Shown: positions 1 through 5,233, counted from the stretch's first letter. The stretch: 6,139 bases of DNA from Anaerolineales bacterium UBA3940 (GCA_002385675.1 DGDY01000058.1:1-6139), one strand, 5' to 3'. Notes: generated by a model not told the origin, from the letters alone. Numbers and translations: made by a program.

Positions 1-300
1 GACCCGCGCTATCAGGCCATCGCGGAGGCGGCGCGCGAGCTTAACGAGAAGCGCGAGGCGTGGCTCAACCCGCCCAACGCCGAGGTCGCGACGCTCAAGG
101 CGCGCACGCTGACCAACCTTTACAACGCCATGCCGACGTGGTTGCAGCATCTGCACGAGAAGCTCGACCGTGCCGTGTTCGCCGCCTACGGCTGGGATTA
201 CGACGATCTGCACGACGCGGAGACCGGCGCGCTCGACGAGGAGGAAATCCTGCGCCGCCTGCTGGCGCTCAACCTGGAACGGGCGGGGGTGAAAGGGTAG
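1..300 (+). CDS. C-terminal end of MmeI-like class I SAM-dependent DNA methyltransferase (5'-truncated by window edge)
   Basis: Frame 1 is open from the first base to a TAG at 298-300 and gives the last 99 residues of a longer protein. The pattern LTNLYNAMPTWLQHLHEKLD, then VFAAYGWDYDDL, then EEILRRLLALNLERA is what I recognise as the closing helical segment of the large (about 900-1000 residue) MmeI-like DNA methyltransferases, some of which are single-chain restriction-modification enzymes. Neither the SAM-binding and NPPF/NPPY catalytic motifs nor any nuclease domain is inside the window, so it cannot be decided here whether the protein cuts DNA or only methylates it. The known family role is adenine-N6 methylation at a specific site. 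The next gene starts 130 bp downstream on the same strand, with a four-hairpin palindrome between them. No partner restriction gene is visible on this side. The family call rests on remembered sequence pattern. Confidence 0.75.
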   Translation, partial: DPRYQAIAEAARELNEKREAWLNPPNAEVATLKARTLTNLYNAMPTWLQHLHEKLDRAVFAAYGWDYDDLHDAETGALDEEEILRRLLALNLERAGVKG

Positions 301-311
301 CCATGCCCACA

Positions 312-397
312 CCCGGAAATGAATTTCCGGGCTACGTGATAGCGAAGCTATCCTGAATAGCTTCGCTATTCCGTAGCCGGGGAATTTCATTCCCCGG
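312..397. repeat. 86-bp nested palindrome of four hairpins (family 1, full copy)
   Basis: Four consecutive hairpins fill this stretch. Hairpin 1 is CCCGGAAA / TTTCCGGG (312-319, 324-331, loop TGAA). Hairpin 2 is GATAGC-GAA-GCTATC (338-352). Hairpin 3 is GAATAGC-TTC-GCTATTC (355-371). Hairpin 4 is CCGGGGAAT-TTC-ATTCCCCGG (377-397). Hairpins 1 and 4, and hairpins 2 and 3, are inverted relatives of each other, so the whole unit is also one large imperfect inverted repeat with CTAC...GTAG between arms. It starts 12 bp after the methyltransferase stop and ends 18 bp before the hydrolase Shine-Dalgarno site. A shortened relative lies at 1196-1250. There is no T-run, so it is not a classical terminator. 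It may be a REP/MITE-like dispersed element or a structured mRNA spacer. Confidence 0.85.
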
Positions 398-430
398 CGG
401 CCACAAGCACACCCAGAAGGAGCCACACCC

Positions 431-1219
431 GTGAAGTTCAAATCGTTCGGCGAGCGCAGCCTGCCCGCCGTCGTGCTGCTGCATGGCGGCGGCCTGTCGT
501 GGTGGTCGTGGCAGCCGGTGATCGACGCGCTGCAGGGCGAGTACCACATCATCACGCCGGTCATCGACGGGCACGGCGAGGACGCCGAAACCCCGTTCCA
601 CAGCATCGGCGAGTCGGCGCGAAAGCTGCTCGCCCACCTCGACGCCGAGTACGGCGGGCGCGTCTTCGCCATCGGCGGGCTGTCCGTCGGCGCGCAGATC
701 ACGGTCGAGGCGCTGGCGCAGCGCCCCGATCTCGCCGGGAAGGCCGTGATCGAGAGCGCGCTGGTCGTCCCGATGCGCTGGGCGGCGGCGCTGGCCGTGC
801 CCACGTACGCGCTGCTCTACGGGCTGATCCGGCGGCGGTGGTACGCGCGGGTTCAGGCGCGGTATCTGTTCGTCCCGCCGGAGCAGTTCGAGCTATATTA
901 CCGCGACAGCAGCCGGATGACCCGCGAGTCGCTCATCAACCTGACGCGCAGCAACGCGACCTACACGCTCAACCCGGCGATCCGCGAGACGACCGCGCAG
1001 GCGCTCATCCTCGCCGGTGAGAAGGAGCCGGGCGCGGTGAGGCGGTCAGCACGGATGCTGCACGAGGCGATCCCCGATAGCACGCTGCGCATCATCCCCA
1101 ACAGCGGGCACGGCGAACTCAGCCTCGCCCGCCCCGGTGAGTACGTCGCGCTGTTGCGGTCGTTCTTTGCGGGGGAGCCATGCTCGGAGCCCACGCCCCG
1201 AAATGAATTTCCGGGCTAA
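431..1219 (+). CDS. Alpha/beta-fold hydrolase, 262 residues
   Basis: This is a predicted cytoplasmic serine hydrolase (esterase/lipase-like); the substrate is unknown. There is no signal peptide. Visible family marks in order are: VVLLHGGG with the oxyanion-hole segment HGGG at residues 18-21; IDGHGED at 45-51, where the family usually has D.RG.G; the nucleophile elbow GLSVG at 83-87, giving Ser85; ALILAGEKE at 191-199, where Glu199 falls at the usual acid position (normally Asp); and NSGHGE with His227. A cap-like insert rich in Trp, Tyr and Arg lies at about 113-170. The GTG start is chosen because AGAAGGAG (415-422) sits 8 nt upstream and the beta-strand before HGGG follows at once. The last residues, RNEFPG, and the TAA stop are encoded by the palindrome at 1196-1250, so the native C-terminus was probably a little shorter or different. 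Co-transcription with the methyltransferase is possible. No promoter is obvious in the gap. Confidence 0.9.
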   Translation: MKFKSFGERSLPAVVLLHGGGLSWWSWQPVIDALQGEYHIITPVIDGHGEDAETPFHSIGESARKLLAHLDAEYGGRVFAIGGLSVGAQITVEALAQRPDLAGKAVIESALVVPMRWAAALAVPTYALLYGLIRRRWYARVQARYLFVPPEQFELYYRDSSRMTRESLINLTRSNATYTLNPAIRETTAQALILAGEKEPGAVRRSARMLHEAIPDSTLRIIPNSGHGELSLARPGEYVALLRSFFAGEPCSEPTPRNEFPG

Positions 1220-1250
1220 GTGATAGTAGCCGGGGAATTCCATTCCCCGG
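1196..1250. repeat. Family 1 palindrome, internally deleted copy, overlapping the hydrolase stop
   Basis: This is the same element and orientation as 312-397, but the two central hairpins are gone: GTGATA is followed directly by GTAGCC, which corresponds to loss of 31 bases (342-372 in the full copy). The outer hairpins remain. The left one is CCCCGAAAT / ATTTCCGGG (1196-1204, 1207-1215), with one C-C mismatch where the full copy has a G-C pair. The right one is CCGGGGAAT-TCC-ATTCCCCGG (1230-1250), a perfect 9-bp stem. The left arm is translated as the end of the hydrolase, and the TAA at 1217-1219 stands where the full copy reads TAC. Confidence 0.85.
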
Positions 1251-1275
1251 TGGGCCGGGTCAGGGGGTGAGGGTC

Positions 1276-1304
1276 AAAACAAAAAGCCCCGCTCACGGCG
1301 GGGC
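1276..1304 (-). terminator. Rho-independent terminator of tRNA-Arg
   Basis: Read on the minus strand, a perfect 7-bp stem GCCCCGC / GCGGGGC (1298-1304 and 1286-1292, 5-nt loop) is followed directly by TTTTTGTTTT (1285-1276). It begins 5 nt after the encoded CCA end of the tRNA. This is a textbook intrinsic terminator. It may also hinder antisense transcription coming from the tRNA into the hydrolase. Confidence 0.93.
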
Positions 1305-1309
1305 TTCTC

Positions 1310-1385
1310 TGGTGCGCCAGGCAGGATTCGAACCTGCGGCCTTTGGTTTCGTAGACCAACGCTCTCTCCGCTGAGCTACTGGCGC
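1310..1385 (-). tRNA. tRNA-Arg (anticodon ACG)
   Basis: The minus strand folds as a complete 76-nt tRNA. The acceptor stem GCGCCAG / CTGGCGC is perfect, followed by discriminator A and an encoded CCA. The D stem is GCTC / GAGC. The anticodon stem TTGGT / ACCAA encloses loop CTACGAA, giving anticodon ACG. The T stem GCAGG / CCTGC encloses TTCGAAT. The anticodon reads Arg CGN codons; in bacteria A34 of this tRNA is normally deaminated to inosine by TadA, letting it read CGU, CGC and CGA. All key bases (T8, the TTC of the T loop, T33) are present and nothing suggests a pseudogene. It has its own promoter and terminator, so it is a single-gene unit convergent with the hydrolase. Confidence 0.98.
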
Positions 1386-1397
1386 TTAACGATGAGT

Positions 1398-1426
1398 AGT
1401 CTACCACGCGATGCCGGTTTCGGCAA
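1398..1426 (-). promoter_or_regulatory. Sigma70-type promoter of tRNA-Arg
   Basis: On the minus strand, TTGCCG (1426-1421) and TAGACT (1403-1398) are separated by exactly 17 bp. The expected start is near 1391, giving a 5' leader of about 6 nt before the tRNA. A small GCCG-GTTT-CGGC palindrome (1413-1424) overlaps the -35 side, which may be chance. Confidence 0.75.
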
Positions 1427-1546
1427 GAGCTTTTTTCCATCCAACCCGGCTTTTGCCTGATTCTGATGCAGCGGGCCGCCATCTAAATACAGCCTAAACC
1501 AGAGGCAAAAATCACGTAAAAAAACCGCTACAAAAGTCCTGTTTGA

Positions 1547-1575
1547 TTGAACTTCCCCTCCCCGCGCACTACACT
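1547..1575 (+). promoter_or_regulatory. Sigma70-type promoter of the small membrane protein gene
   Basis: TTGAAC (1547-1552) and TACACT (1570-1575) are separated by 17 bp. A start near 1582 would leave a leader of about 50 nt before the ATG at 1633. An A7 run at 1518-1524 lies upstream and could act as a weak UP-like element. The promoter is divergent from the tRNA-Arg promoter; the roughly 120 bp between them is AT-richer than the surroundings and shows no gene. Confidence 0.65.
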
Positions 1576-1620
1576 CACGGTAGAGCAATCGATCCCGATT
1601 ATAGACATCTAGCAGCGAAT

Positions 1621-1626
1621 GAGGAG
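1621..1626 (+). promoter_or_regulatory. Shine-Dalgarno site GAGGAG deciding the start at 1633
   Basis: GAGGAG is followed by a 6-nt spacer and ATG. This supports the 50-residue product over an upstream in-frame TTG at 1543, which lies before the likely transcription start and has no ribosome binding site. Confidence 0.85.
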
Positions 1627-1632
1627 CAAATA

Positions 1633-1785
1633 ATGGTCGCAAGTGTGTTGGTACTTGTCGCGGGGCTGGCACTGGCAGGGCTGGTCGCACAGGCGCTCAG
1701 GGAACAGCAGACGGCATCGAAGCAGGTTCCCGTCCCCATCCCGGTGGAGAGCGAGGAGCTTCTGCGCCGTCGCCGCCGTCGCTAA
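1633..1785 (+). CDS. Small single-pass membrane protein with polybasic tail, 50 residues
   Basis: The family is not recognised. Residues 2-20 form one hydrophobic helix (VASVLVLVAGLALAGLVAQ), with Gly and Ala spaced in the style of small membrane proteins. A polar segment follows, then a VPVPIPV stretch (32-38), the acidic ESEE (39-42), and a C-terminal LL plus six arginines (45-50). The lack of positive charge before the helix and the Arg6 tail after it predict an outside N-terminus and a cytoplasmic C-terminus by the positive-inside rule. The gene has its own promoter and Shine-Dalgarno site and is followed by a cluster of hairpins. The basic tail could bind anionic lipid, RNA or a partner protein, which is speculation. 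It is shorter than many automatic callers accept, but the signals around it favour a real gene. Confidence 0.75.
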   Translation: MVASVLVLVAGLALAGLVAQALREQQTASKQVPVPIPVESEELLRRRRRR

Positions 1786-1803
1786 TTCGACGGGCTAATA
1801 CCC

Positions 1804-1877
1804 CTCCCCTTGCAAGGGGGAGTAAGCGACCCGAAGGGTCGCAGGTAGAGGCGCTAACCGGCGGCAGGGCTGCCGCC
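1804..1877. other. Cluster of three perfect or near-perfect hairpins in non-coding DNA
   Basis: Three inverted repeats follow the small gene. The first is a 14-bp palindrome CCCCTTGCAAGGGG (1806-1819), extendable by CT/AG with one bulged G. The second is GCGACCC-GAA-GGGTCGC (1826-1842). The third is GGCGGCA-GGGC-TGCCGCC (1860-1877). With the hairpin at 1881-1914 they make four stems in about 110 bp. The GAA loop of the second recalls hairpin 2 at 338-352. No coding sequence is convincing here. The cluster could be a structured 3' UTR, a small RNA or piled-up dispersed palindromes. Confidence 0.7.
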
Positions 1878-1880
1878 TGC

Positions 1881-1914
1881 AAACGAGACTGTTCGGGGGC
1901 GAGCGGTCTCGTTT
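1881..1914 (+). terminator. Long hairpin, possible terminator
   Basis: AAACGAGACTGTTCG (1881-1895) pairs with CGAGCGGTCTCGTTT (1900-1914) around a GGGG loop, giving 15 contiguous pairs with two G-U wobbles. The right arm ends in TTT and is followed by the T/G-rich TGTGTTGT. The U-tract is poor, so termination is plausible but unproven; the stem is symmetric enough to work in either direction. It would end the transcript of the 50-residue membrane protein. Confidence 0.5.
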
Positions 1915-1980
1915 GTGTTGTGGAGGACCCCCTTTGACCCTGAGAGGGGCAATGAAGCGCCATGTGTGGCCCGGCGATAT

Positions 1981-2075
1981 TATTTCCTCGGCGGAGCCGC
2001 GAAGTTCATTCGCGGCGACCCTAATTCCTCGGCGGTCTTATTTCCTCGGTGAAGCCGCGACGTTTAGTCGCGGCG
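1981..2075. repeat. Two copies plus a fragment of palindrome family 2
   Basis: Two 37-bp units at 1981-2017 and 2039-2075 start with TATTTCCTCGG and end with a hairpin. Copy A has stem GCCGCGAA / TTCGCGGC (1996-2003, 2009-2016) and loop GTTCA. Copy B has stem GCCGCGAC / GTCGCGGC (2054-2061, 2067-2074) and loop GTTTA. The units differ at only 5 positions, two of which change together and keep a base pair (A-T to C-G). A fragment, TAATTCCTCGGCGG, lies between them at 2022-2035. A third hairpin of the family is at 4051-4073. The array ends about 45 bp before the proposed promoter of the next gene. The rest of 1786-2133 holds no gene I can support. Confidence 0.85.
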
Positions 2076-2120
2076 CTTTGTTTCTATCTCCTCAATTTTT
2101 CCGTTTCCGGCAAAACAGAT

Positions 2121-2126
2121 TACAAT
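2121..2126 (+). promoter_or_regulatory. -10 box TACAAT consistent with leaderless transcription of the lipoprotein gene
   Basis: TACAAT matches the -10 consensus at 5 of 6 positions, and 7 nt lie between it and the ATG at 2134. Transcription would therefore start at or next to the A of the start codon. No Shine-Dalgarno sequence is present before this ATG. The -35 region is weak: TTTCCG at 2098-2103, with a 17-bp spacer, matches only 3 of 6. Confidence 0.55.
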
Positions 2127-2133
2127 CCGTGCC

Positions 2134-4011
2134 ATGCGCAGCCGCTTGCTATTCGGTCTGATTGTCACGCTGCTCGTCGCCGCCGCCTGCCGGCCCGCCC
2201 CTGTGCCCACGCCGGAGCGCCCCACGCCGATCCCGGTCAGCACAGTCGAAGGCAGGCTGCTGCCGCCCGACCCCGGCGTCGAGGTGAGCGGACGGGCGAT
2301 CGCGCTGTGCCGCATCGTGGGCGTTGTGTCCAACCCGCCCGCCGCCTGCGAACTGCTCGGCCCGGCGGTGCGGACGGACGTCGAGGGGCGTTTCCGCTTT
2401 GGCGGCGTCGTCCCCGGCGTGTACCTGCTCGTATACGACTCCGGGCTGGCGGACTTCGAGACCGCGCTGGCGGTGTGGGCCGGGGAAGCCCTCCGCCCCG
2501 GCGACTGGCCCTGGCTGCGTGACGACCTGCTCAAGCTGGCGGGCGATGTACCCATCACCGTCTACCTGCCGCCCGCCCTCGCCGAGCATCCGCGCGTGGA
2601 CCGCCCTGCGTACGCCACGCTGACGCTCTCCATCGACGGCTCGCCGTTCATCTTCGCCCATGAGATCGACGCCGGCGGCGAGCGGCCCGACATCGACCTG
2701 CTCCTGCTCGATCTGCGCGAGGGCGGCCTCGAGCAGGTGACGGTGACGGCTTACACGCCGCGCCTGCCCGACCTCGCTGCCGAGCGCGAGCGGCTTGGCC
2801 CGCTGACGCTAAGCGAACTGGCGCTGTTCGATCAGAATTTCTCCTCCCGCTGGATGCGCTTCGTGAGCGGCGACGACAGCGCCTACCGCCCGCTCGACGC
2901 GCAGACCATCGATGCGGTGCGCCGCGGGATGATGCACGAGATCGGCGGGGCGTACTTCACGACGCTCGACATGCTCGATGGAGAACTGATCGCCGCGCCC
3001 GCCTACCTGGGCATCGACCTGCTCACCGGCGAGCGGCATCTGCTCGCCTGGCTTGACCAGCCCACCGGCGACGTGATCGAGCTGCGCACCGGCTACCGAC
3101 TCAACGTGCTCGACCGCCCCGGCGTGTGGATCGAGGAGGGGCCGAACGGCGAGCGCTTCTACCATTACGGTTTCTCGTACTACCGCCGCTGGGGGCAGAT
3201 CCTGCCCGACCCGCTCATCCGGCTCGCCGACGACTTCTACACAGAGGGCAGCAACCACGTCAGCCGCTACATCAACGACTACCGCGCCGTGGCCGGTACG
3301 TTCCAGGGCGACCTGCGCCGCTTGCAGTGGTATCCCTCCGTGCTGGAGCAAATCGACCGCTGGAAGCCCAAAACCGCGCCGTTCGTGCGCCTGCCGGACT
3401 CCGGCACGGTGGATATCCGGCGCGAGCGCTTCGAGGAGGCGATAACGAGCGGCGCGGTCGTCGTGGACGAGGAGTCGGTTGAGGCATTCCTGCGCAGCAC
3501 CAACGCCCGGCGCGGGCTGTTCAGTGATCGCCTCACCGAGCAGGAGGTGACGGAGGCGCTGCTCACCCCGTACCGGTCGGGGCGGCTGTTCAGCGACCTC
3601 GAAGCGGCGATCATCCTCGACGCGACCTACAATGGCGACAGGAGCAAGCCGCTGACGATCCGCATCAGCCGCCGGCTGAACCAGGGCTTTCTCGTGCCGC
3701 GCTACCGCGATAAGGAAGTGCTCATCTCACAGACGGAGGTCGCCAACGTGATCCTCGGCTACCCCGGCTCGCTGAACAGCCGCTGGGCGCACGAGATGGG
3801 CCACATTATCGACTTCCGCTCACCGCAGTACGCCTTTGAGGGCCGCCCGCCCGAAGGCAGCCGTTGCGAGCCCGCCAAATACTTGATCGAGTTCATGTGG
3901 TGGGTGCAGCGCTACCCCGGCGACGCGCCCGACTGGGACTGGATGCCGATCAACAGCGGGCTGACGCTCGCCCGCCTGCTCACCGAGGAATACCACAACA
4001 GCCGCTGCTGA
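2134..4011 (+). CDS. Secreted lipoprotein with carboxypeptidase-regulatory-like domain and C-terminal HEMGH zinc-peptidase motif, 625 residues
   Basis: A basic start (MRSR) and a hydrophobic stretch (5-18) end at VAAAC, so Cys19 is the likely lipidated residue, although Ala at -3 is not the usual Leu. A Pro/Thr tether (20-36) follows. Residues of about 37-105 look like a carboxypeptidase-regulatory beta-sandwich: VEGRLLPP near the start and TDVEGRFRFGGVVPGVY at 81-97. Cys59 and Cys72 could form a disulfide. The middle (about 110-480) is not recognised and is rich in Tyr, Arg and Asp. Near the end, RWAHEMGHIIDF places HExxH at His553-Glu554-His557, as in gluzincin-type zinc peptidases. The third ligand may be Glu618 or Glu619 in LLTEEYHNSRC, seven or eight residues before the end, which is unusually close to the terminus. 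Substrate unknown; a cell-surface protease is inferred. The start is fixed by the signal peptide, with no other Met before it, and appears leaderless. The gene is convergent with the lipoprotein at 4093-5166. Confidence 0.82.
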   Translation: MRSRLLFGLIVTLLVAAACRPAPVPTPERPTPIPVSTVEGRLLPPDPGVEVSGRAIALCRIVGVVSNPPAACELLGPAVRTDVEGRFRFGGVVPGVYLLVYDSGLADFETALAVWAGEALRPGDWPWLRDDLLKLAGDVPITVYLPPALAEHPRVDRPAYATLTLSIDGSPFIFAHEIDAGGERPDIDLLLLDLREGGLEQVTVTAYTPRLPDLAAERERLGPLTLSELALFDQNFSSRWMRFVSGDDSAYRPLDAQTIDAVRRGMMHEIGGAYFTTLDMLDGELIAAPAYLGIDLLTGERHLLAWLDQPTGDVIELRTGYRLNVLDRPGVWIEEGPNGERFYHYGFSYYRRWGQILPDPLIRLADDFYTEGSNHVSRYINDYRAVAGTFQGDLRRLQWYPSVLEQIDRWKPKTAPFVRLPDSGTVDIRRERFEEAITSGAVVVDEESVEAFLRSTNARRGLFSDRLTEQEVTEALLTPYRSGRLFSDLEAAIILDATYNGDRSKPLTIRISRRLNQGFLVPRYRDKEVLISQTEVANVILGYPGSLNSRWAHEMGHIIDFRSPQYAFEGRPPEGSRCEPAKYLIEFMWWVQRYPGDAPDWDWMPINSGLTLARLLTEEYHNSRC

Positions 4012-4050
4012 TGGGGTAATGAGTCCACAGATGAGGATGTATTAGAGGGG

Positions 4051-4073
4051 AGCCGCGACGTTCAGTCGCGGCG
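4051..4073. repeat. Palindrome family 2, third copy, between convergent genes
   Basis: Stem GCCGCGAC / GTCGCGGC (4052-4059, 4065-4072) encloses loop GTTCA. The hairpin core matches the copy at 2054-2074 apart from one loop base, but the TATTTCCTCGG lead-in of the other copies is missing. It lies 40 bp after the peptidase stop and 20 bp after the stop of the minus-strand lipoprotein. It could slow or end transcription from both sides, but neither side has a clear U-run. Confidence 0.8.
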
Positions 4074-4092
4074 GATTCTTCTCTACACCCCC

Positions 4093-5166
4093 TCACCGCC
4101 CCGACACAACGAAGTTATCGAACGTCACCTCGGCTGAGGGCTTGCCCTGGAAGGTCGCCGCGCCGAGCGCCACGCGCCCCGATTCAAGCTCGCTGTCCTG
4201 AAGCGTGGCAAGCTGCGTGCCGTTGACGTACAGCGTCAGCGTATCGCCGATGCAGTCCGCGCGGATGTGGTTCGTCGCGTTCCCGATCCGGATCGCCCGG
4301 CTGGCCTCATACCCGATGCCCAGCGACACCGGCTGCCCGTCCACATACTTGGCGATGGTGTAGTAGCCGTCAAACGTGACCTCAAATACATAGAACCGGA
4401 TCGGGTTGGAGCTTACACGGCACAGGACGGCGGCGCTCATCTCGGTGTCCGCCCCGCCGACGCGCGTCGCCTCCACCTCGATGCTAACATCCCGCGCCTC
4501 CACGCGCGGCGCATCGACGTGATACAGCAGGTTGTCGGCGTAGACGCGGATGTGGTAGACCCCACCCTCCTGCCCGAAGACCGCCTCAGCGGTCGCGCCG
4601 GTCGGCCAGCCGTTTTCGTTGTTCGAGAAGTCGTCGACAAACAGGATGCGCAGGTTCTCCGGGGTATCGGGGCGAAGCCCCACACCGACCGCCGCGTCGA
4701 CCTGTGTCACGCGCACAAGCTGCTGCACCCGGGGCTCGGAGTACGGGGTAGCGGGGTAATAGACGACCAGCGTGTCCGGGTCGATCAGCTCCACTTCGAG
4801 CACGAAGGACGTGCCATCCTCCATCTCATAGCGGATGTGCCGGTCACCTACGACCTGGTAGCGCATGGCCTCAAGCTCGACCCCGCCCGCCTCCCGGTTC
4901 TCGACGAAGTAGAACCCATCGGCAGCGTAGATGTTGTAGACCTCGCCGTCGGTCTGCTTCCACGTACCGGGGATCAGGGCGGAGAGGCCCACTTCATCCG
5001 ACGTAACCGGGGCCGCGATGTTCAGGCCGGGGCCGCTGCCCGGCTCGTGCGCCGCCTCGATCTCGTCAAACCAGGGGATCGCCCCGCACGCCGACAGCAT
5101 CACACTCACCACGGCGATGCCCAGCCCCCACACGTATCGCCCGGCTGGCGACCGTATGCCTCCCAT
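4093..5166 (-). CDS. Lipoprotein with lipocalin-like module and C-terminal concanavalin-like (LamG/DUF1080-type) sandwich, 357 residues
   Basis: The N-terminus has a basic region (RSPAGR) and a hydrophobic helix (about 11-24) ending in the clean lipobox LSAC, so Cys27 would be lipidated and the protein anchored outside the membrane. Residues of about 64-153 start with LIPGTWKQTDGEVYNIYAAD and alternate short strands (FYFVEN, IRYEMEDGTSFVLEV, DTLVVYY), like the small lipocalin-like 'GTW' modules of bacterial lipoproteins. Residues of about 174-357 begin with ILFVDDFSNNENGWP and end with TLYVNGTQLATLQD and VTFDNFVVSGR, a pattern typical of LamG/DUF1080-type jelly-roll domains that often bind or cut glycans. 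No catalytic residues can be named, so ligand binding is the safer guess. Cys249 and Cys305 might pair. The start at 5166 is preferred over an in-frame ATG at 5211 because of the ribosome binding site at 5173-5179. Confidence 0.8.
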   Translation of the reverse strand: MGGIRSPAGRYVWGLGIAVVSVMLSACGAIPWFDEIEAAHEPGSGPGLNIAAPVTSDEVGLSALIPGTWKQTDGEVYNIYAADGFYFVENREAGGVELEAMRYQVVGDRHIRYEMEDGTSFVLEVELIDPDTLVVYYPATPYSEPRVQQLVRVTQVDAAVGVGLRPDTPENLRILFVDDFSNNENGWPTGATAEAVFGQEGGVYHIRVYADNLLYHVDAPRVEARDVSIEVEATRVGGADTEMSAAVLCRVSSNPIRFYVFEVTFDGYYTIAKYVDGQPVSLGIGYEASRAIRIGNATNHIRADCIGDTLTLYVNGTQLATLQDSELESGRVALGAATFQGKPSAEVTFDNFVVSGR

Positions 5167-5172
5167 ACTGTG

Positions 5173-5179
5173 CCTCCCC
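5173..5179 (-). promoter_or_regulatory. Shine-Dalgarno site GGGGAGG deciding the start at 5166
   Basis: On the minus strand GGGGAGG lies 6 nt before the ATG at 5166-5164. The alternative in-frame ATG at 5211-5209 overlaps the TATAAT -10 box and would not be on the mRNA. Confidence 0.88.
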
Positions 5180-5209
5180 ACCGTGACCAGAGGTTGTGTC
5201 CTGCTGATC

Positions 5210-5215
5210 ATTATA
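5210..5215 (-). promoter_or_regulatory. -10 box TATAAT of the minus-strand lipoprotein gene
   Basis: A perfect TATAAT reads on the minus strand. A start near 5203 would give a leader of about 37 nt containing the GGGGAGG site. No -35 match is seen at 16-18 bp (TATCGC at 17 bp), which suggests help from an activator or a weak promoter. Confidence 0.6.
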
Positions 5216-5233
5216 GTCTGAACCGGGCAGCGG

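Noticed and set aside
312..397. CRISPR array
   Set aside because: The repeats are mirrored arms of different sequence with no regular spacers.
431..1250. Hydrolase as a mobile cassette bounded by terminal repeats
   Set aside because: The two repeats point the same way and differ in length. No target-site duplication or transposase is seen. The right copy is part of the coding sequence.
1310..1385. tRNA 3' end as an integration (att) site
   Set aside because: No integrase gene and no second copy of the tRNA 3' end were seen in the window.
1451..1510. TTTTGCCT ... AGGCAAAA inverted repeat
   Set aside because: The 8-bp arms are 44 bp apart in AT-richer DNA, without other support; probably chance.
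1543..1632. N-terminal extension of the small membrane protein from a TTG at 1543
   Set aside because: It begins upstream of the proposed -10 box, has no ribosome binding site, and would place a polar segment before the helix.
1913..2161. 82-codon plus-strand frame across the hairpin region
   Set aside because: Most of it is palindrome sequence, it overlaps the start of the peptidase lipoprotein, and the internal ATG at 1951 has only a 2-nt spacer to a purine run.
4093..5211. Longer start (ATG at 5211) for the minus-strand lipoprotein
   Set aside because: That ATG overlaps the TATAAT box and would not be transcribed. The ATG at 5166 has GGGGAGG 6 nt upstream and gives a normal signal peptide.
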